Positions 54,360-62,485 of a DNA stretch of 64,000 nt are shown piece after piece (the first letter of the stretch is position 1; each line of letters begins with the position of its first letter). The position numbers and the translations under genes are program-made. The notes below the pieces were generated by a model that saw only the letters and a list, made by a program, of their open reading frames with translations, did no database searches and was not told where the DNA came from. Source of the DNA: Vibrio maritimus (GTDB lineage Bacteria > Pseudomonadota > Gammaproteobacteria > Enterobacterales > Vibrionaceae); assembly GCF_021441885.1 (NCBI RefSeq), contig NZ_CP090438.1, positions 2,046,001 through 2,110,000 of the forward strand, read 5' to 3'.

Positions 54360-55697
54360 ATGACAAACCAATTTGTACTTGGCTCCAATCGAAAAATAGA
54401 TCCGTCACGTCGACGTGCCGCACAATTAAAACCAGATGGAAGCGTGAACGACAATGATAGAGTCGAGATAGGGCCTACTGCTCTTGCATTCCAAGAGTGG
54501 GCAGACCTAGGTCTCACTCCACCAAATCTGCATAAAATGCGAGAGTATCGATTAAAACGCATTGTAGACCAATTGCAAGCCCGTGACTTGGCAGGGGTGT
54601 TGTTATTTGATCCTTTGAATATTCGATATGCAACAGATTCGACCAACATGCAGCTTTGGATTGCACACAACCACGCTCGTGCTTGTTTTGTATCTGCAGA
54701 GGGCTACATGATTCTTTGGGATTTCCATAACTGTGACCATTTATCTGCACACCTACCGCTTGTGAAAGAAGTACGTAATGGAGCGTCATTCTTCTACTTC
54801 GAAACTGGAAATCGAACCAATGAACACGCCCATCATTTTGCAAAAGAGATTGCTGACATCGTTAAGCGTCACGGTGGTGGGAGCAATCGTATCGCTGTAG
54901 ACAAGATCGAGATTGTTGGTTTGCGTGAGCTCGATAAGCAAGGCCTCGATATCTTTGATGGCCAAGAAGTGATGGAACTAGCTAGAGCAGTCAAAAACAC
55001 TGATGAGATCAACGCAATGCGCTGTTCGATTGCTTCGACAGAGATTGCAATGAAAAAAATGCAAGAGGCAACTGTTCCTGGCGTCACTGAAAACGATATT
55101 TGGTCGGTGTTACATGCAGAAAACATTAAGCGCGGTGGTGAATGGATAGAGTGTCGAATCCTGTCTTCAGGACCTCGTACAAACCCATGGTTCCAAGAGT
55201 GCGGTCCTCGCGTAGTTAAAGAAGGTGAGTTGTTAGCTTTTGATACCGACCTCATTGGTCCTTATGGATTCTGTGCAGACCTATCACGCACGTGGCTAAT
55301 CGGTGATGTAGAAGCTACCGAAGAACAGAGACATTTATACCGCGTAGCCTATGAACATATCCAACACAATATGGAAATACTAAAACCAGGTATGACATTC
55401 GAAGAAGTAACACGCTCTGGCCTTTTACTTCCTGAAAAATACCGACCACAACGCTATGGAGTAATGATGCACGGTGTCGGTTTATGCGATGAGTACCCTT
55501 CAATACGATATCCAGAAGATCTAGAAGGTCATGGGTATGACGGTGTATTGGAGCCAGGCATGGCACTTTGTGTTGAGGCATATGTTGGCGCTGTTGGCGG
55601 CAAAGAAGGGGTCAAATTGGAAGACCAAGTTATTATCACAGAGGATGGGTTTGAAAACCTAACGAACTACCCATTTGAAAAAGAGTTATTAAAGTAG
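54360..55697 (+). CDS. dddP: DMSP lyase DddP
   Basis: Cleaves dimethylsulfoniopropionate to dimethyl sulfide and acrylate. A 445-residue protein of the M24 aminopeptidase-like fold. The published metal ligands of DddP (D295, D297, D307, H371, E406, E421) and the catalytic D377 are all found at exactly these positions here: FDTDLIG, CADLSR, MHGVGLCDEYP, CVEAYVG and KLEDQV. The N-terminus KIDPSRRRAAQLKPDGSVNDNDR and the stretch NIRYATDSTNMQLW are also typical. Start: ATG with AAGGGAAATAAA upstream. A BCCT carrier gene follows nine bases downstream. Enzymes of this class are best known in Roseobacter-group bacteria; its place between repeats suggests acquisition. Confidence 0.95.
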   Translation: MTNQFVLGSNRKIDPSRRRAAQLKPDGSVNDNDRVEIGPTALAFQEWADLGLTPPNLHKMREYRLKRIVDQLQARDLAGVLLFDPLNIRYATDSTNMQLWIAHNHARACFVSAEGYMILWDFHNCDHLSAHLPLVKEVRNGASFFYFETGNRTNEHAHHFAKEIADIVKRHGGGSNRIAVDKIEIVGLRELDKQGLDIFDGQEVMELARAVKNTDEINAMRCSIASTEIAMKKMQEATVPGVTENDIWSVLHAENIKRGGEWIECRILSSGPRTNPWFQECGPRVVKEGELLAFDTDLIGPYGFCADLSRTWLIGDVEATEEQRHLYRVAYEHIQHNMEILKPGMTFEEVTRSGLLLPEKYRPQRYGVMMHGVGLCDEYPSIRYPEDLEGHGYDGVLEPGMALCVEAYVGAVGGKEGVKLEDQVIITEDGFENLTNYPFEKELLK

Positions 55698-55706
55698 GAG
55701 CAGCAC

Positions 55707-57308
55707 ATGACATCCGTACCTAAAAACACTCATAAATTACTTGTAAGCGCAGGAGCTGGGATAATTTTAACTCTGTGCTTTGTCTATGTATTACTTGCTC
55801 CAGAAGCAAGCACTGACATGTTCTCAAATCTGAAAAACTACATCGCGCATAAGTTTGCCTGGTTTTATATGGGCAGTGTCGCATTGTTTATCTCTATCTT
55901 AATTTTTAGTGCATGTAGCCGTGTTGGAGATTTAAGGCTCGGTAAAGATAATGAGAGACCTGAATTTTCAGGGTTTGCATGGGGTTCGATGCTCTTTAGC
56001 ACAGGGATGGGCATTGGGCTTGTTTTTTTCGGCGTCGCTGAGCCTGTTATGCACTACATGACCCCTCCGATCGTGGAGGCTCAAACCGATGTCGCAGTTA
56101 GAGAGGCAATGAATATCACCTTCTTTCACTGGGGAATCAATGCATGGGCTATTTACACCATTGTAGCGCTTGTCATTTCTTACGCAGCCTATCGCAAAGG
56201 CCGTCCACTAGAAATGCGAAGTGCATTTTACCCAATCTTTGGCGAGCGAATCAACGGACCATTGGGCGTAGCCATTGATGTCTTTGCTGTGCTCGCCACA
56301 GTGGTTGGTATCGTTACCCCTTTAGGATTTGGTGTTCAGCAAATAAACACTGGCTTAAATTACGTACTTGGCGTTGAGATCAGCACAGGCAATCAAATTG
56401 TCCTGATTACAATCATTGGTGTAATGACATGTATTTCGTTAGTACTTGGCCTAAAGAAAGGGATTAAAGCGCTATCACTCATCAATATTTGTGTCGCCAT
56501 TGGACTAATGACATACGTCTTCTTAGCCTCTAATACCACCTTCATCCTCAACTCAACCGTTGAAAATATTGGCAACTATTTAGCGAGCTTTGTACCACTG
56601 TCGTTTGATACTTATGCCTTTACCAACCCTGATTGGTTTTATGGTTGGACTCTCTTTTACTGGGCGTGGTGGATTGCCTTTGCTGCGCCAACTGGATTGT
56701 TCATCGCTCGAATTTCACGTGGTAGAACAATACGAGAGTTCGTAGTTGGAGTACTAGTTATTCCTGTAGGTTTTTCTTTCGCATGGCTGACAATATTTGG
56801 TAATAGTGCGTTGGATCTTATTCATAACCAAGGTATTGAGGAGCTAAGCACTGCTGTAATGACAAACTCTTCATCAGCACTGTTTAAGTTTTTTGAGTTG
56901 GTCTCTGATTGGAGTCTGCCTAGTTACCTAGCACTATTCAGCATTTTCGTATTCTTTATCACGACCTCTGATTCGGGCACGCTTGTTATCAATACTCTGA
57001 CATCAAAGGACGAAGACAATGCTCCGATTTCACAACGCATTGGCTGGGTAATTGCTATTTCTGGCATCACTAGCTTGTTGTTAATGAGTGGAGGTATGAC
57101 AGCTATTCAATCACTACTCGTTATTATGGGATGTCCTTTTGCCATTATGGTAACGATGATGAGTTATGGGTTTATGAAATCTGTGTATCTTGAAGTATAT
57201 GCTCCGGCAACCAAAACGAGAGGAGCGGAATTGGATGAAGTGATTAGAAAAGCAGAGCAAACGGAGATTGAATATAGGAAAGCTCAAGTCATCCATGGTG
57301 GTAAGTAA
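55707..57308 (+). CDS. BCCT-family carrier, probable DMSP/betaine importer
   Basis: A 533-residue inner-membrane transporter of the betaine/choline/carnitine family with 12 helices. GMGIGLVFFGVAEPVMHY is the sodium/substrate helix and FYWAWWIAFAAPTGLFIARIS carries the tryptophan box that cages quaternary ammonium or sulfonium groups. Placed nine bases after dddP behind an AGGAG site, so the two form a unit; import of DMSP for DddP is the natural reading, as with DddT in other bacteria. Betaine or carnitine cannot be excluded. Confidence 0.9.
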   Translation: MTSVPKNTHKLLVSAGAGIILTLCFVYVLLAPEASTDMFSNLKNYIAHKFAWFYMGSVALFISILIFSACSRVGDLRLGKDNERPEFSGFAWGSMLFSTGMGIGLVFFGVAEPVMHYMTPPIVEAQTDVAVREAMNITFFHWGINAWAIYTIVALVISYAAYRKGRPLEMRSAFYPIFGERINGPLGVAIDVFAVLATVVGIVTPLGFGVQQINTGLNYVLGVEISTGNQIVLITIIGVMTCISLVLGLKKGIKALSLINICVAIGLMTYVFLASNTTFILNSTVENIGNYLASFVPLSFDTYAFTNPDWFYGWTLFYWAWWIAFAAPTGLFIARISRGRTIREFVVGVLVIPVGFSFAWLTIFGNSALDLIHNQGIEELSTAVMTNSSSALFKFFELVSDWSLPSYLALFSIFVFFITTSDSGTLVINTLTSKDEDNAPISQRIGWVIAISGITSLLLMSGGMTAIQSLLVIMGCPFAIMVTMMSYGFMKSVYLEVYAPATKTRGAELDEVIRKAEQTEIEYRKAQVIHGGK

Positions 57309-57835
57309 TCATATTGAGTTAGATTACTTAAAATCAATAATATAGACGATTCACTGACTATACAGCTCTCCTCACTTTCAAGTTCCTCCTTAGAGCTACT
57401 TTTGAGTAGGAGAGCACTCAAAAGTCCACACTTCCCTTATATATCTGCATAGAAGGTTAGACACCGGTTTAAGTGACTTTCCATAGTTATACTAATTCGT
57501 GATTTGCTAATGCATGGTTCTCCGAAAGTCGTTTCTGTCCAAGGACTTGCTGACGTCGTTCTAGGCAAACACGCCGTTGCCTCAAACCTTCTCAGAGCCT
57601 GCAAACGGAACACCTAAGCAGTACACCAATAGACCAAGTTAATCTAATCCGTACTTTGATCTCTTACACGGAATTTTTCCGTAATTCGACCCCACAACTA
57701 TATGCCGATTCACATAACAGTATGATACCAGTTGAGTTTTATAGTGCATGGCAGCAACATAGACGGATTGCAAAGACGGAAAAAGCCGTCCATGCAGCGT
57801 TAACTGCTTTTGCCACAACATGTATAAAGGAAAGT
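57309..57835. other. Region between the BCCT gene and the cassette gene
   Basis: A 527-base stretch with no convincing gene. It contains the two interlocking inverted repeats at 57365-57424. There are also two GTTRRRY triplet-type sites (57457 GTTAGAC and 57731 GTTGAGT), either of which could be the left end of an integron cassette; both could also occur by chance. Confidence 0.5.
57365..57424 (+). repeat. Interlocking inverted repeats, pseudoknot-like
   Basis: Hairpin CTTTTGAGT (57399-57407)/ACTCAAAAG (57416-57424) has the eight-base loop AGGAGAGC (57408-57415). That whole loop is complementary to GCTCTCCT at 57365-57372. The order of arms is that of an H-type pseudoknot or of two exclusive hairpins. 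Lies 57 bases after the BCCT stop codon. Confidence 0.6.
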
Positions 57836-58339
57836 ATGAATAAAGCTTTACGAATAGTAACGGGAGCTCCAGGGTCTGGAAAATCAACGGTTATAGAGCA
57901 TTTGCTTGAATACTCCAGTTCGTCTAATTTGGTTTTTCTTGATATTGATTTGATTGCTGATTCAGCGAGTGCATTAGCAAAAAGCAGTATTTATACTGAT
58001 CCTGATACGTGGAAGCCATACGGAAAAATCTGGTTTGATCTATTAAAAGCTCTTGCACAAAATGGCAAAGTCCCTGTTTGGTTTTGTCCAAACACGCCTC
58101 AAGACTTTCAATCGCAAGATATTTCCTTCTTCTCTGAAATTGATTGGTTACTCTTAGATTGTGACGACCCGACTAGGCTGAAGCGTCTTTCAGTAAGAAA
58201 CTGGAACGAAAGTAAAATAAAAGAATCCTTAGAAGATGCACAAGAACTAAGAGAGCTCAATCTATTCACAATTGATACAAGCCACTTGAAACCCGAATTG
58301 GTAGCAAATGAAATCATCAAGTGGTTAGAATGCAGTTAA
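57836..58339 (+). CDS. P-loop NTPase, integron-cassette gene
   Basis: A 167-residue protein with Walker A GAPGSGKST (10-18), LVFLDIDLIADSA as a kinase-like second motif and LLLDCDDPTRLKRLSVRN, which looks like an adenylate-kinase-type lid or base-binding segment. A small-molecule or nucleoside kinase is plausible, but function is unknown. I chose the ATG at 57836, directly after AAAGGAAAGT; the frame is open 60 codons upstream without family features. Its stop codon falls inside the left end of an attC-like site, the standard layout of a mobile gene cassette. Confidence 0.7.
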   Translation: MNKALRIVTGAPGSGKSTVIEHLLEYSSSSNLVFLDIDLIADSASALAKSSIYTDPDTWKPYGKIWFDLLKALAQNGKVPVWFCPNTPQDFQSQDISFFSEIDWLLLDCDDPTRLKRLSVRNWNESKIKESLEDAQELRELNLFTIDTSHLKPELVANEIIKWLECS

Positions 58340-58431
58340 CAAACACTTTAAGAGCGATTCGCCAACGTGTGCCGAACTCGCTTCGCTCAAACATGGCACA
58401 AGTCTGCTCACACCTTAAGTGGGCGTTACTT
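58335..58431 (+). mobile_element. Solitary attC site of an integron gene cassette
   Basis: Left arm AGTTAAC-AAA-CACTTTAAG and right arm CTTAAGTG-GGC-GTTACTT are imperfect inverted repeats with one extra T in the left arm, as the extrahelical base of attC. The centre contains a further stem TGTGCC/GGCACA. The ends closely resemble Vibrio repeat ends (AACAAACGC... and ...CCTTAGGCGGGCGTTA), and the length of 97 bases is normal. The two core triplets each differ from RYYYAAC/GTTRRRY at one position. No integrase gene or array is near. Confidence 0.72.
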
Positions 58432-58940
58432 TTCCATACGTGGACTAATCCGTTACATTCTAATTTAGTAATACAACTGACTCAGTTTTGTCAAAATACG
58501 AGTTACACCATCAAACTCAATAGAATGGTCTGCGATGGAGTTGAGCTTTAATATACAAAATTTAATGAGGACGTATTAAACGATACGCCCATTAAAATCT
58601 GGACGTGACTAAATGTAGCACCTAAAACCATCATCACCGCTATGATTTAAAGCTCTATCAAAAACCAGTGGTGTACTAAGCTTATCCCTATGATCTTAAG
58701 TATATGAATTAGATCGATTTTCCTCAAAATCACAGCCACTACCCGACCATTTTCAGCCTTCACACTATATATATCAATTGGTTATACCTTAGATTATTTT
58801 CTTCCTACCAACATCGGGGTTTCACCGTTTTAGAAGGGAGAAAAACTCCCTTAATTCCTTATCAACGCGCACGTTTTTCCCTGACACTTCTTTGTTGTGC
58901 CATTGTGATGAGCACCTTACTCGATTTGATGAAGACTCTC
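58432..58940. other. Region from attC to the end of folM
   Basis: A 509-base stretch without a convincing gene. It contains the right direct repeat. Reading through attC gives a 76-codon frame that is not a gene. Confidence 0.5.
58805..58854. repeat. Right direct repeat of the accessory island
   Basis: Copy of 48254-48303 (47/50 identical) lacking the left arm of the rplY terminator. The internal hairpin AAGGGAG/CTCCCTT is perfect in this copy. Reads like attR or the displaced original sequence downstream of rplY. Confidence 0.8.
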
Positions 58941-59657
58941 TCACTTTAAGTGCCGACCGCCATCAAGATGCAGCGTTCTCCCCGTCATATAGTGACTTGC
59001 GAGTACAAACTTGATCCCATCTATCACTTCCTCAAAACCGGCCTCTGCAGGGATTAGAGCTTTTCGCAGAGCTTTAGCTTTATACTCTTCATCGTCATGC
59101 TCATTGAATTTGAGCATGGCCGGAGAAATAGTATTAACTTTGACCTTGGGCGCCAGCATTGCAGAAAACGACAGGGTCAAGTTGTTGAGTGCGGATTTAC
59201 TGGCGGCGTAAGCGATGTGTTTTTTACTGCCTTTCTCTGCAACGTAATCACTGATGTGGATTATGTCTGACGTTGTATCGCCGGACATGAGTTGGTCTTT
59301 AAGCGTTAGATTAATCAAGTACGGCACGGTTGCGTGTACTGTCATCATTTGATTGATAATGTGTGCTGCATCCTCTGCAGGGTTCTCCTTGCTCTCCGGC
59401 TTCCAATCGGATGCGTTATGTATAATGGCTCGGAGTACTTTGTACTCTTGACCTACATAGTTAAGGAAGGCCTCCAAGCTATTTTCTTGATAGAAATCTA
59501 CCTGCTGGAGATCGGCGCCATTGTCACGCAGGCAATGCAGTTGCGGATAGTCACTTCGGTAGGTGCCTACCACTCGGTATCCATCGGCCAGAAGTTGCTG
59601 CGCGAGTGCAAAACCCAGTCGCTTCCCAACACCAGTGACTAGAACTGTTTCACTCAT
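58941..59657 (-). CDS. folM: Dihydromonapterin reductase FolM
   Basis: NADPH-dependent short-chain dehydrogenase that reduces dihydromonapterin (and dihydrofolate weakly) to the tetrahydro form. The 238 residues carry TGVGKRLGFALA for the coenzyme, the active-site Y-x3-K in HIAYAASKSALNNL, and the family tail MTGRTLHLDGGRHLK. IIHISDYV and KFNEHDDEEYKAKALRKAL match FolM closely. The last gene of the cluster; its start overlaps the folE stop (ATGA). Confidence 0.94.
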   Translation of the reverse strand: MSETVLVTGVGKRLGFALAQQLLADGYRVVGTYRSDYPQLHCLRDNGADLQQVDFYQENSLEAFLNYVGQEYKVLRAIIHNASDWKPESKENPAEDAAHIINQMMTVHATVPYLINLTLKDQLMSGDTTSDIIHISDYVAEKGSKKHIAYAASKSALNNLTLSFSAMLAPKVKVNTISPAMLKFNEHDDEEYKAKALRKALIPAEAGFEEVIDGIKFVLASHYMTGRTLHLDGGRHLK

Positions 59658-60292
59658 CGCAAGAACTCCGCTCTGGTTTGGGGGTTGGTTTTGAAGGTGC
59701 CACCGAGAGCGGTTGTTGTCGTTTCAGAGTTGGCATCCATGACGCCTCTGGATTTGACGCAGTAGTGCGTCGCTTTGATAGTGACAGCGACATTCTCTGT
59801 TTCTACTAGCGTCTGTATGGCGACTAGGATTTGCTGAGTGAGTCGCTCTTGGACTTGAGGGCGCTGTGCAAAGAATCGAACGATTCGGTTTATTTTAGAC
59901 AACCCCAGTATTTTTGATTTGGGGATGTAAGCGACCTGCGCTAGTCCGTCAATGGTAATGAAATGATGTTCGCATGTTGACGTTAGATCAATATCCGACA
60001 CATTAACCATCTCATCTACTGACATCTTGTTGTCTATGACACTAATTTTTGGAAAGTTGTCGTAGTCCAGACCCGAGAAAATCTCGTGCACGTACATCTT
60101 TGCAATGCGATGCGGCGTTTCTGCAAGACTGTCGTCGGTTAGGTCAAGTCCGAGGGTACTGACGACTTCAGTTAGGAGCCCTTTGATCCTGTTGTATTTC
60201 TGATCACTGCTCATTTCACTCGACGTCATTGGAGTTTCAAGTCCTTTGGCGATGAGAGCTTCTCTCACTCTATTTGCTTCGATACTAGGCAT
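59654..60292 (-). CDS. folE: GTP cyclohydrolase I
   Basis: Makes dihydroneopterin triphosphate from GTP, the first step to folate and monapterin. A 212-residue protein with the zinc cysteines in STCEHHFI and THYCVKSRGV, and KILGLSKINRIV and QVQERLTQQI. The first 25 residues are a variable extension. Start codon shares one base with the folX stop (TAATG). The folE-folX-folM grouping points to the monapterin branch. Confidence 0.96.
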   Translation of the reverse strand: MPSIEANRVREALIAKGLETPMTSSEMSSDQKYNRIKGLLTEVVSTLGLDLTDDSLAETPHRIAKMYVHEIFSGLDYDNFPKISVIDNKMSVDEMVNVSDIDLTSTCEHHFITIDGLAQVAYIPKSKILGLSKINRIVRFFAQRPQVQERLTQQILVAIQTLVETENVAVTIKATHYCVKSRGVMDANSETTTTALGGTFKTNPQTRAEFLR

Positions 60293-60678
60293 TAGAACTC
60301 TCCTCGGACGGTGTCGTTATCTGCTTCATAACTCAAGGTAAGCGAGACGGAATCTGCAAAACGCAACGCATGAGGTTTGTCTATCGTAACTTTCGCGTAT
60401 CGCACCCACGAGTGGTCAATACAGATCCCGAGCACGTCGCTGGTGAGTTTTTCTAGTAGTAAAAATTTCCCGGATTCCACATGCTGAATGATTTTCTTGC
60501 ATATGTTTTTGTAGTTGAGCGCGTTATCCACGTCATCAGCAAGGCATAGTTTGTTAGCAGGATAATGGATTTCTGCGTTTATAACGACGTCTTGCTGCTT
60601 CGTTCTCTCATCCTCATTAAAACCGATGAAGGTTCGTAGTCTGAGGTTCGTGATGGTAATGATTGCGTTGTTATTCAT
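60292..60678 (-). CDS. folX: Dihydroneopterin triphosphate 2'-epimerase FolX
   Basis: Epimerises dihydroneopterin triphosphate to the monapterin form. The 128 residues align well with E. coli FolX: NLRLRTFIGF, ALNYKNICKKIIQHVE, FLLLEKLTSDVLGIC and DKPHALRFADSVSLTLS. The related aldolase FolB is less similar. I chose the ATG at 60678; a GTG four codons earlier is the alternative. Coupled to folE. Confidence 0.92.
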   Translation of the reverse strand: MNNNAIITITNLRLRTFIGFNEDERTKQQDVVINAEIHYPANKLCLADDVDNALNYKNICKKIIQHVESGKFLLLEKLTSDVLGICIDHSWVRYAKVTIDKPHALRFADSVSLTLSYEADNDTVRGEF

Positions 60679-60789
60679 TGTAATTTCCACTCATCAGAAG
60701 ATGATGTCGGTTACGTGCCGACTTTAGGAAAAGATCAAACAGGGCGTCAGCAACAAGGTGGTCAGATTACTATTCGAGAAATTACATGA

Positions 60790-61287
60790 TTAGGAGAGAC
60801 TGAGCTCAAAAGGTATAGCTTGTGTTTTCTGGCTCAACTGATCGAAGTTATCCCAGATCTGCTGAAATGAGATGGAAAGAGCAGGATGAAGTTCCTCCGC
60901 CGCAACATCAACCAGAGGTCGCAATACAAACGCGTACTCGGTAATTTCACCTCTTGGCAATTCAACTCCGTCGATTATGCCTACTTGCTCATCGTAGAGA
61001 AGAATATCGATGTCCAATGTACGTGAAGCGTATTCTTTAGTTACACGCTGGCGTCCATTCTCTCGTTCAATCTGTTGCAAGACCCTCGCTAATTCTGCGA
61101 TAGCAACATCGCATTCGAACCGAACGACTAGATTCAAGAAATTATCCCCTTCGAACCCAACAGGCTCGCAATCGTAGAATTTAGATATGAGTAGGTTTGC
61201 AAAGCGGCTATTCAATGCCTTGAGGGATTGCGTAATGTGATATTCGCGGTTGATATTACTTCCGATACTGACATAAACAGTCGCCAT
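60790..61287 (-). CDS. folK: Hydroxymethyldihydropterin pyrophosphokinase
   Basis: Transfers pyrophosphate to 6-hydroxymethyl-dihydropterin in folate synthesis. A 165-residue protein with VYVSIGSNINREYHI, the FYDCEPVGFEGDNFLNLVV segment and the signature RTLDIDILLYDE. Slightly diverged in the tail, so it may be a second folK copy devoted to this cluster (inference). It heads the unit, with folX 111 bases downstream; the promoter at 61394-61422 is upstream. Confidence 0.92.
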   Translation of the reverse strand: MATVYVSIGSNINREYHITQSLKALNSRFANLLISKFYDCEPVGFEGDNFLNLVVRFECDVAIAELARVLQQIERENGRQRVTKEYASRTLDIDILLYDEQVGIIDGVELPRGEITEYAFVLRPLVDVAAEELHPALSISFQQIWDNFDQLSQKTQAIPFELSLS

Positions 61288-61393
61288 ATTATTTTCCCGT
61301 TTTTTTCCCGTTGGATACGTGCCAGGATTTACGTCGATCAGTGTCGTAGAAGCTGCGTGCTATTTTTTCCCCCTCGTCTTCTAACTTTATCTG

Positions 61394-61422
61394 TTTAAAA
61401 ACCTGTTTGAGTACATAGTCAA
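61394..61422 (-). promoter_or_regulatory. Probable folK promoter
   Basis: On the minus strand TTGACT and TTTAAA with a 17-base spacer, about 107 bases before the folK start. Confidence 0.5.
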
Positions 61423-61594
61423 AGCAGGCCAAAAACGAAGACGCTTCGGGCAATTGGGATTAGCAATGGAAATCATTGATGCCTTAGGGCACTTTAGATA
61501 CTAAGGCTTTTCAGGTTAAGTGTGCTTGAGTTCTGATGACTAGAGAGGTTGAAAATAGCGGTGTAGATCTGATTTGGATGGAGAGACAATTGAA

Positions 61595-61620
61595 AAGAAG
61601 CCTCAATATTGAGGCTTCTT
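61595..61620 (-). terminator. Hairpin after the 187-residue gene
   Basis: Perfect 26-base palindrome AAGAAGCCTC AATATT GAGGCTTCTT, 20 bases past the stop codon. T-rich sequence follows on both strands, more clearly on the plus strand. Confidence 0.7.
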
Positions 61621-61640
61621 CGTTTTACTTGAGTAACCTA

Positions 61641-62204
61641 TCAAGCAGCATAACTAAACATCAGAGTATAATCGTCACCATTCTTCGCTACATACTCTTT
61701 ATCTTCATTACTCGCAGCTGGATGACGCTTTTCATCGCCCTTCACCAAGCTAACCCAGTGGCGTAAGCCCATTTCTTGTGTCGCGCCGAAAGTAGTACAG
61801 GTTTCGATTTGAATATCGTCAATTTCCACATACTCAAGACAACCTGTGCCTTTTTTTCGACGTGCTATGGTGATCTCTACGTGAGTACCGCTTTCGTCAC
61901 GGAACAGAATGTTGTCTGGGCTGCATTCGTCACCAGTGTAAGCGACAAAGTGTTTGTTGTTACGAAGACCGCTGTGTTGTCCATTTTTGAAATAAGCTTG
62001 CACGTGGCGGTAGTTGATTTCGTAGCTTACCACGTCTTCATGTGAGCCACTTTCTAGTGGAAACAGTGTGTCTAGTAGTTGCTTGGACATCTTCTGTTTT
62101 TGTGTCATCTCACCAGCGTCGACCATTTCTACGGCAAACACGGCTTGTGCGATAAAGTTTTGTGGGTTTTGTTGCTCTGTCTTATCGAATGTTTGCATGT
62201 TCAT
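61641..62204 (-). CDS. Unrecognised conserved-type protein, 187 aa
   Basis: A soluble 187-residue protein with no signal peptide or membrane segment. It is rich in acidic residues and has several histidine/cysteine segments (ECSPDNILFRDESGTHVEI, IETCTTFG, GLRHWVSLVKGDEKRH). I could not place it in a family. It begins MNMQTFDK with AAGGA eight bases upstream, which is convincing. It sits beside the type VI operon end, but in its own unit with its own terminator, so a role in secretion is only a possibility. Confidence 0.65.
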   Translation of the reverse strand: MNMQTFDKTEQQNPQNFIAQAVFAVEMVDAGEMTQKQKMSKQLLDTLFPLESGSHEDVVSYEINYRHVQAYFKNGQHSGLRNNKHFVAYTGDECSPDNILFRDESGTHVEITIARRKKGTGCLEYVEIDDIQIETCTTFGATQEMGLRHWVSLVKGDEKRHPAASNEDKEYVAKNGDDYTLMFSYAA

Positions 62205-62485
62205 AGCCTATTCCTTCAGCTGCTTTGAGTACTGCATTAACCAAGCCCTGTTACTTCTTTATGACCGTTTGGTTACCGCTTGATTTTTAGAATAGCGCTT
62301 TTTTACAAACAATTTCACAACAAAATTTTTACACTGTCAATTTTACAAAAATCATCAATTTTACAGGGTGAAGAAACGAAGCGGAAATGACAAAGAATGT
62401 AGATAGGACGGAGTGTTCCAAGCAAACTGGATGAAAATTGGAACACTTCCTCTGTGTATAATGGCTATGAGTTCGTTAGATTATT
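62205..62485. other. Intergenic region between tssL and the 187-residue gene
   Basis: Four TTTTACA boxes (62301, 62327, 62341, 62359) and a TTTCACA variant (62313) cluster upstream of the 187-residue gene. A ten-base inverted repeat AGTGTTCCAA/TTGGAACACT (62412-62447) lies just after tssL. Confidence 0.55.

Larger units (their letters stand above)
61288..61640. other. Intergenic region upstream of folK
   Basis: A 353-base spacer containing the folK promoter and a terminator of the convergent 187-residue gene. No coding frame. Confidence 0.5.

Noticed and set aside
57511..57618. 35-codon frame MHGSPKVVSVQGLADVV...
   Set aside because: Too short, no ribosome-binding site, no recognisable family; kept only as part of the unexplained region.
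58321..58551. 76-codon frame after the P-loop gene
   Set aside because: It reads straight through the attC-like inverted repeat; its composition reflects that structure rather than a protein.
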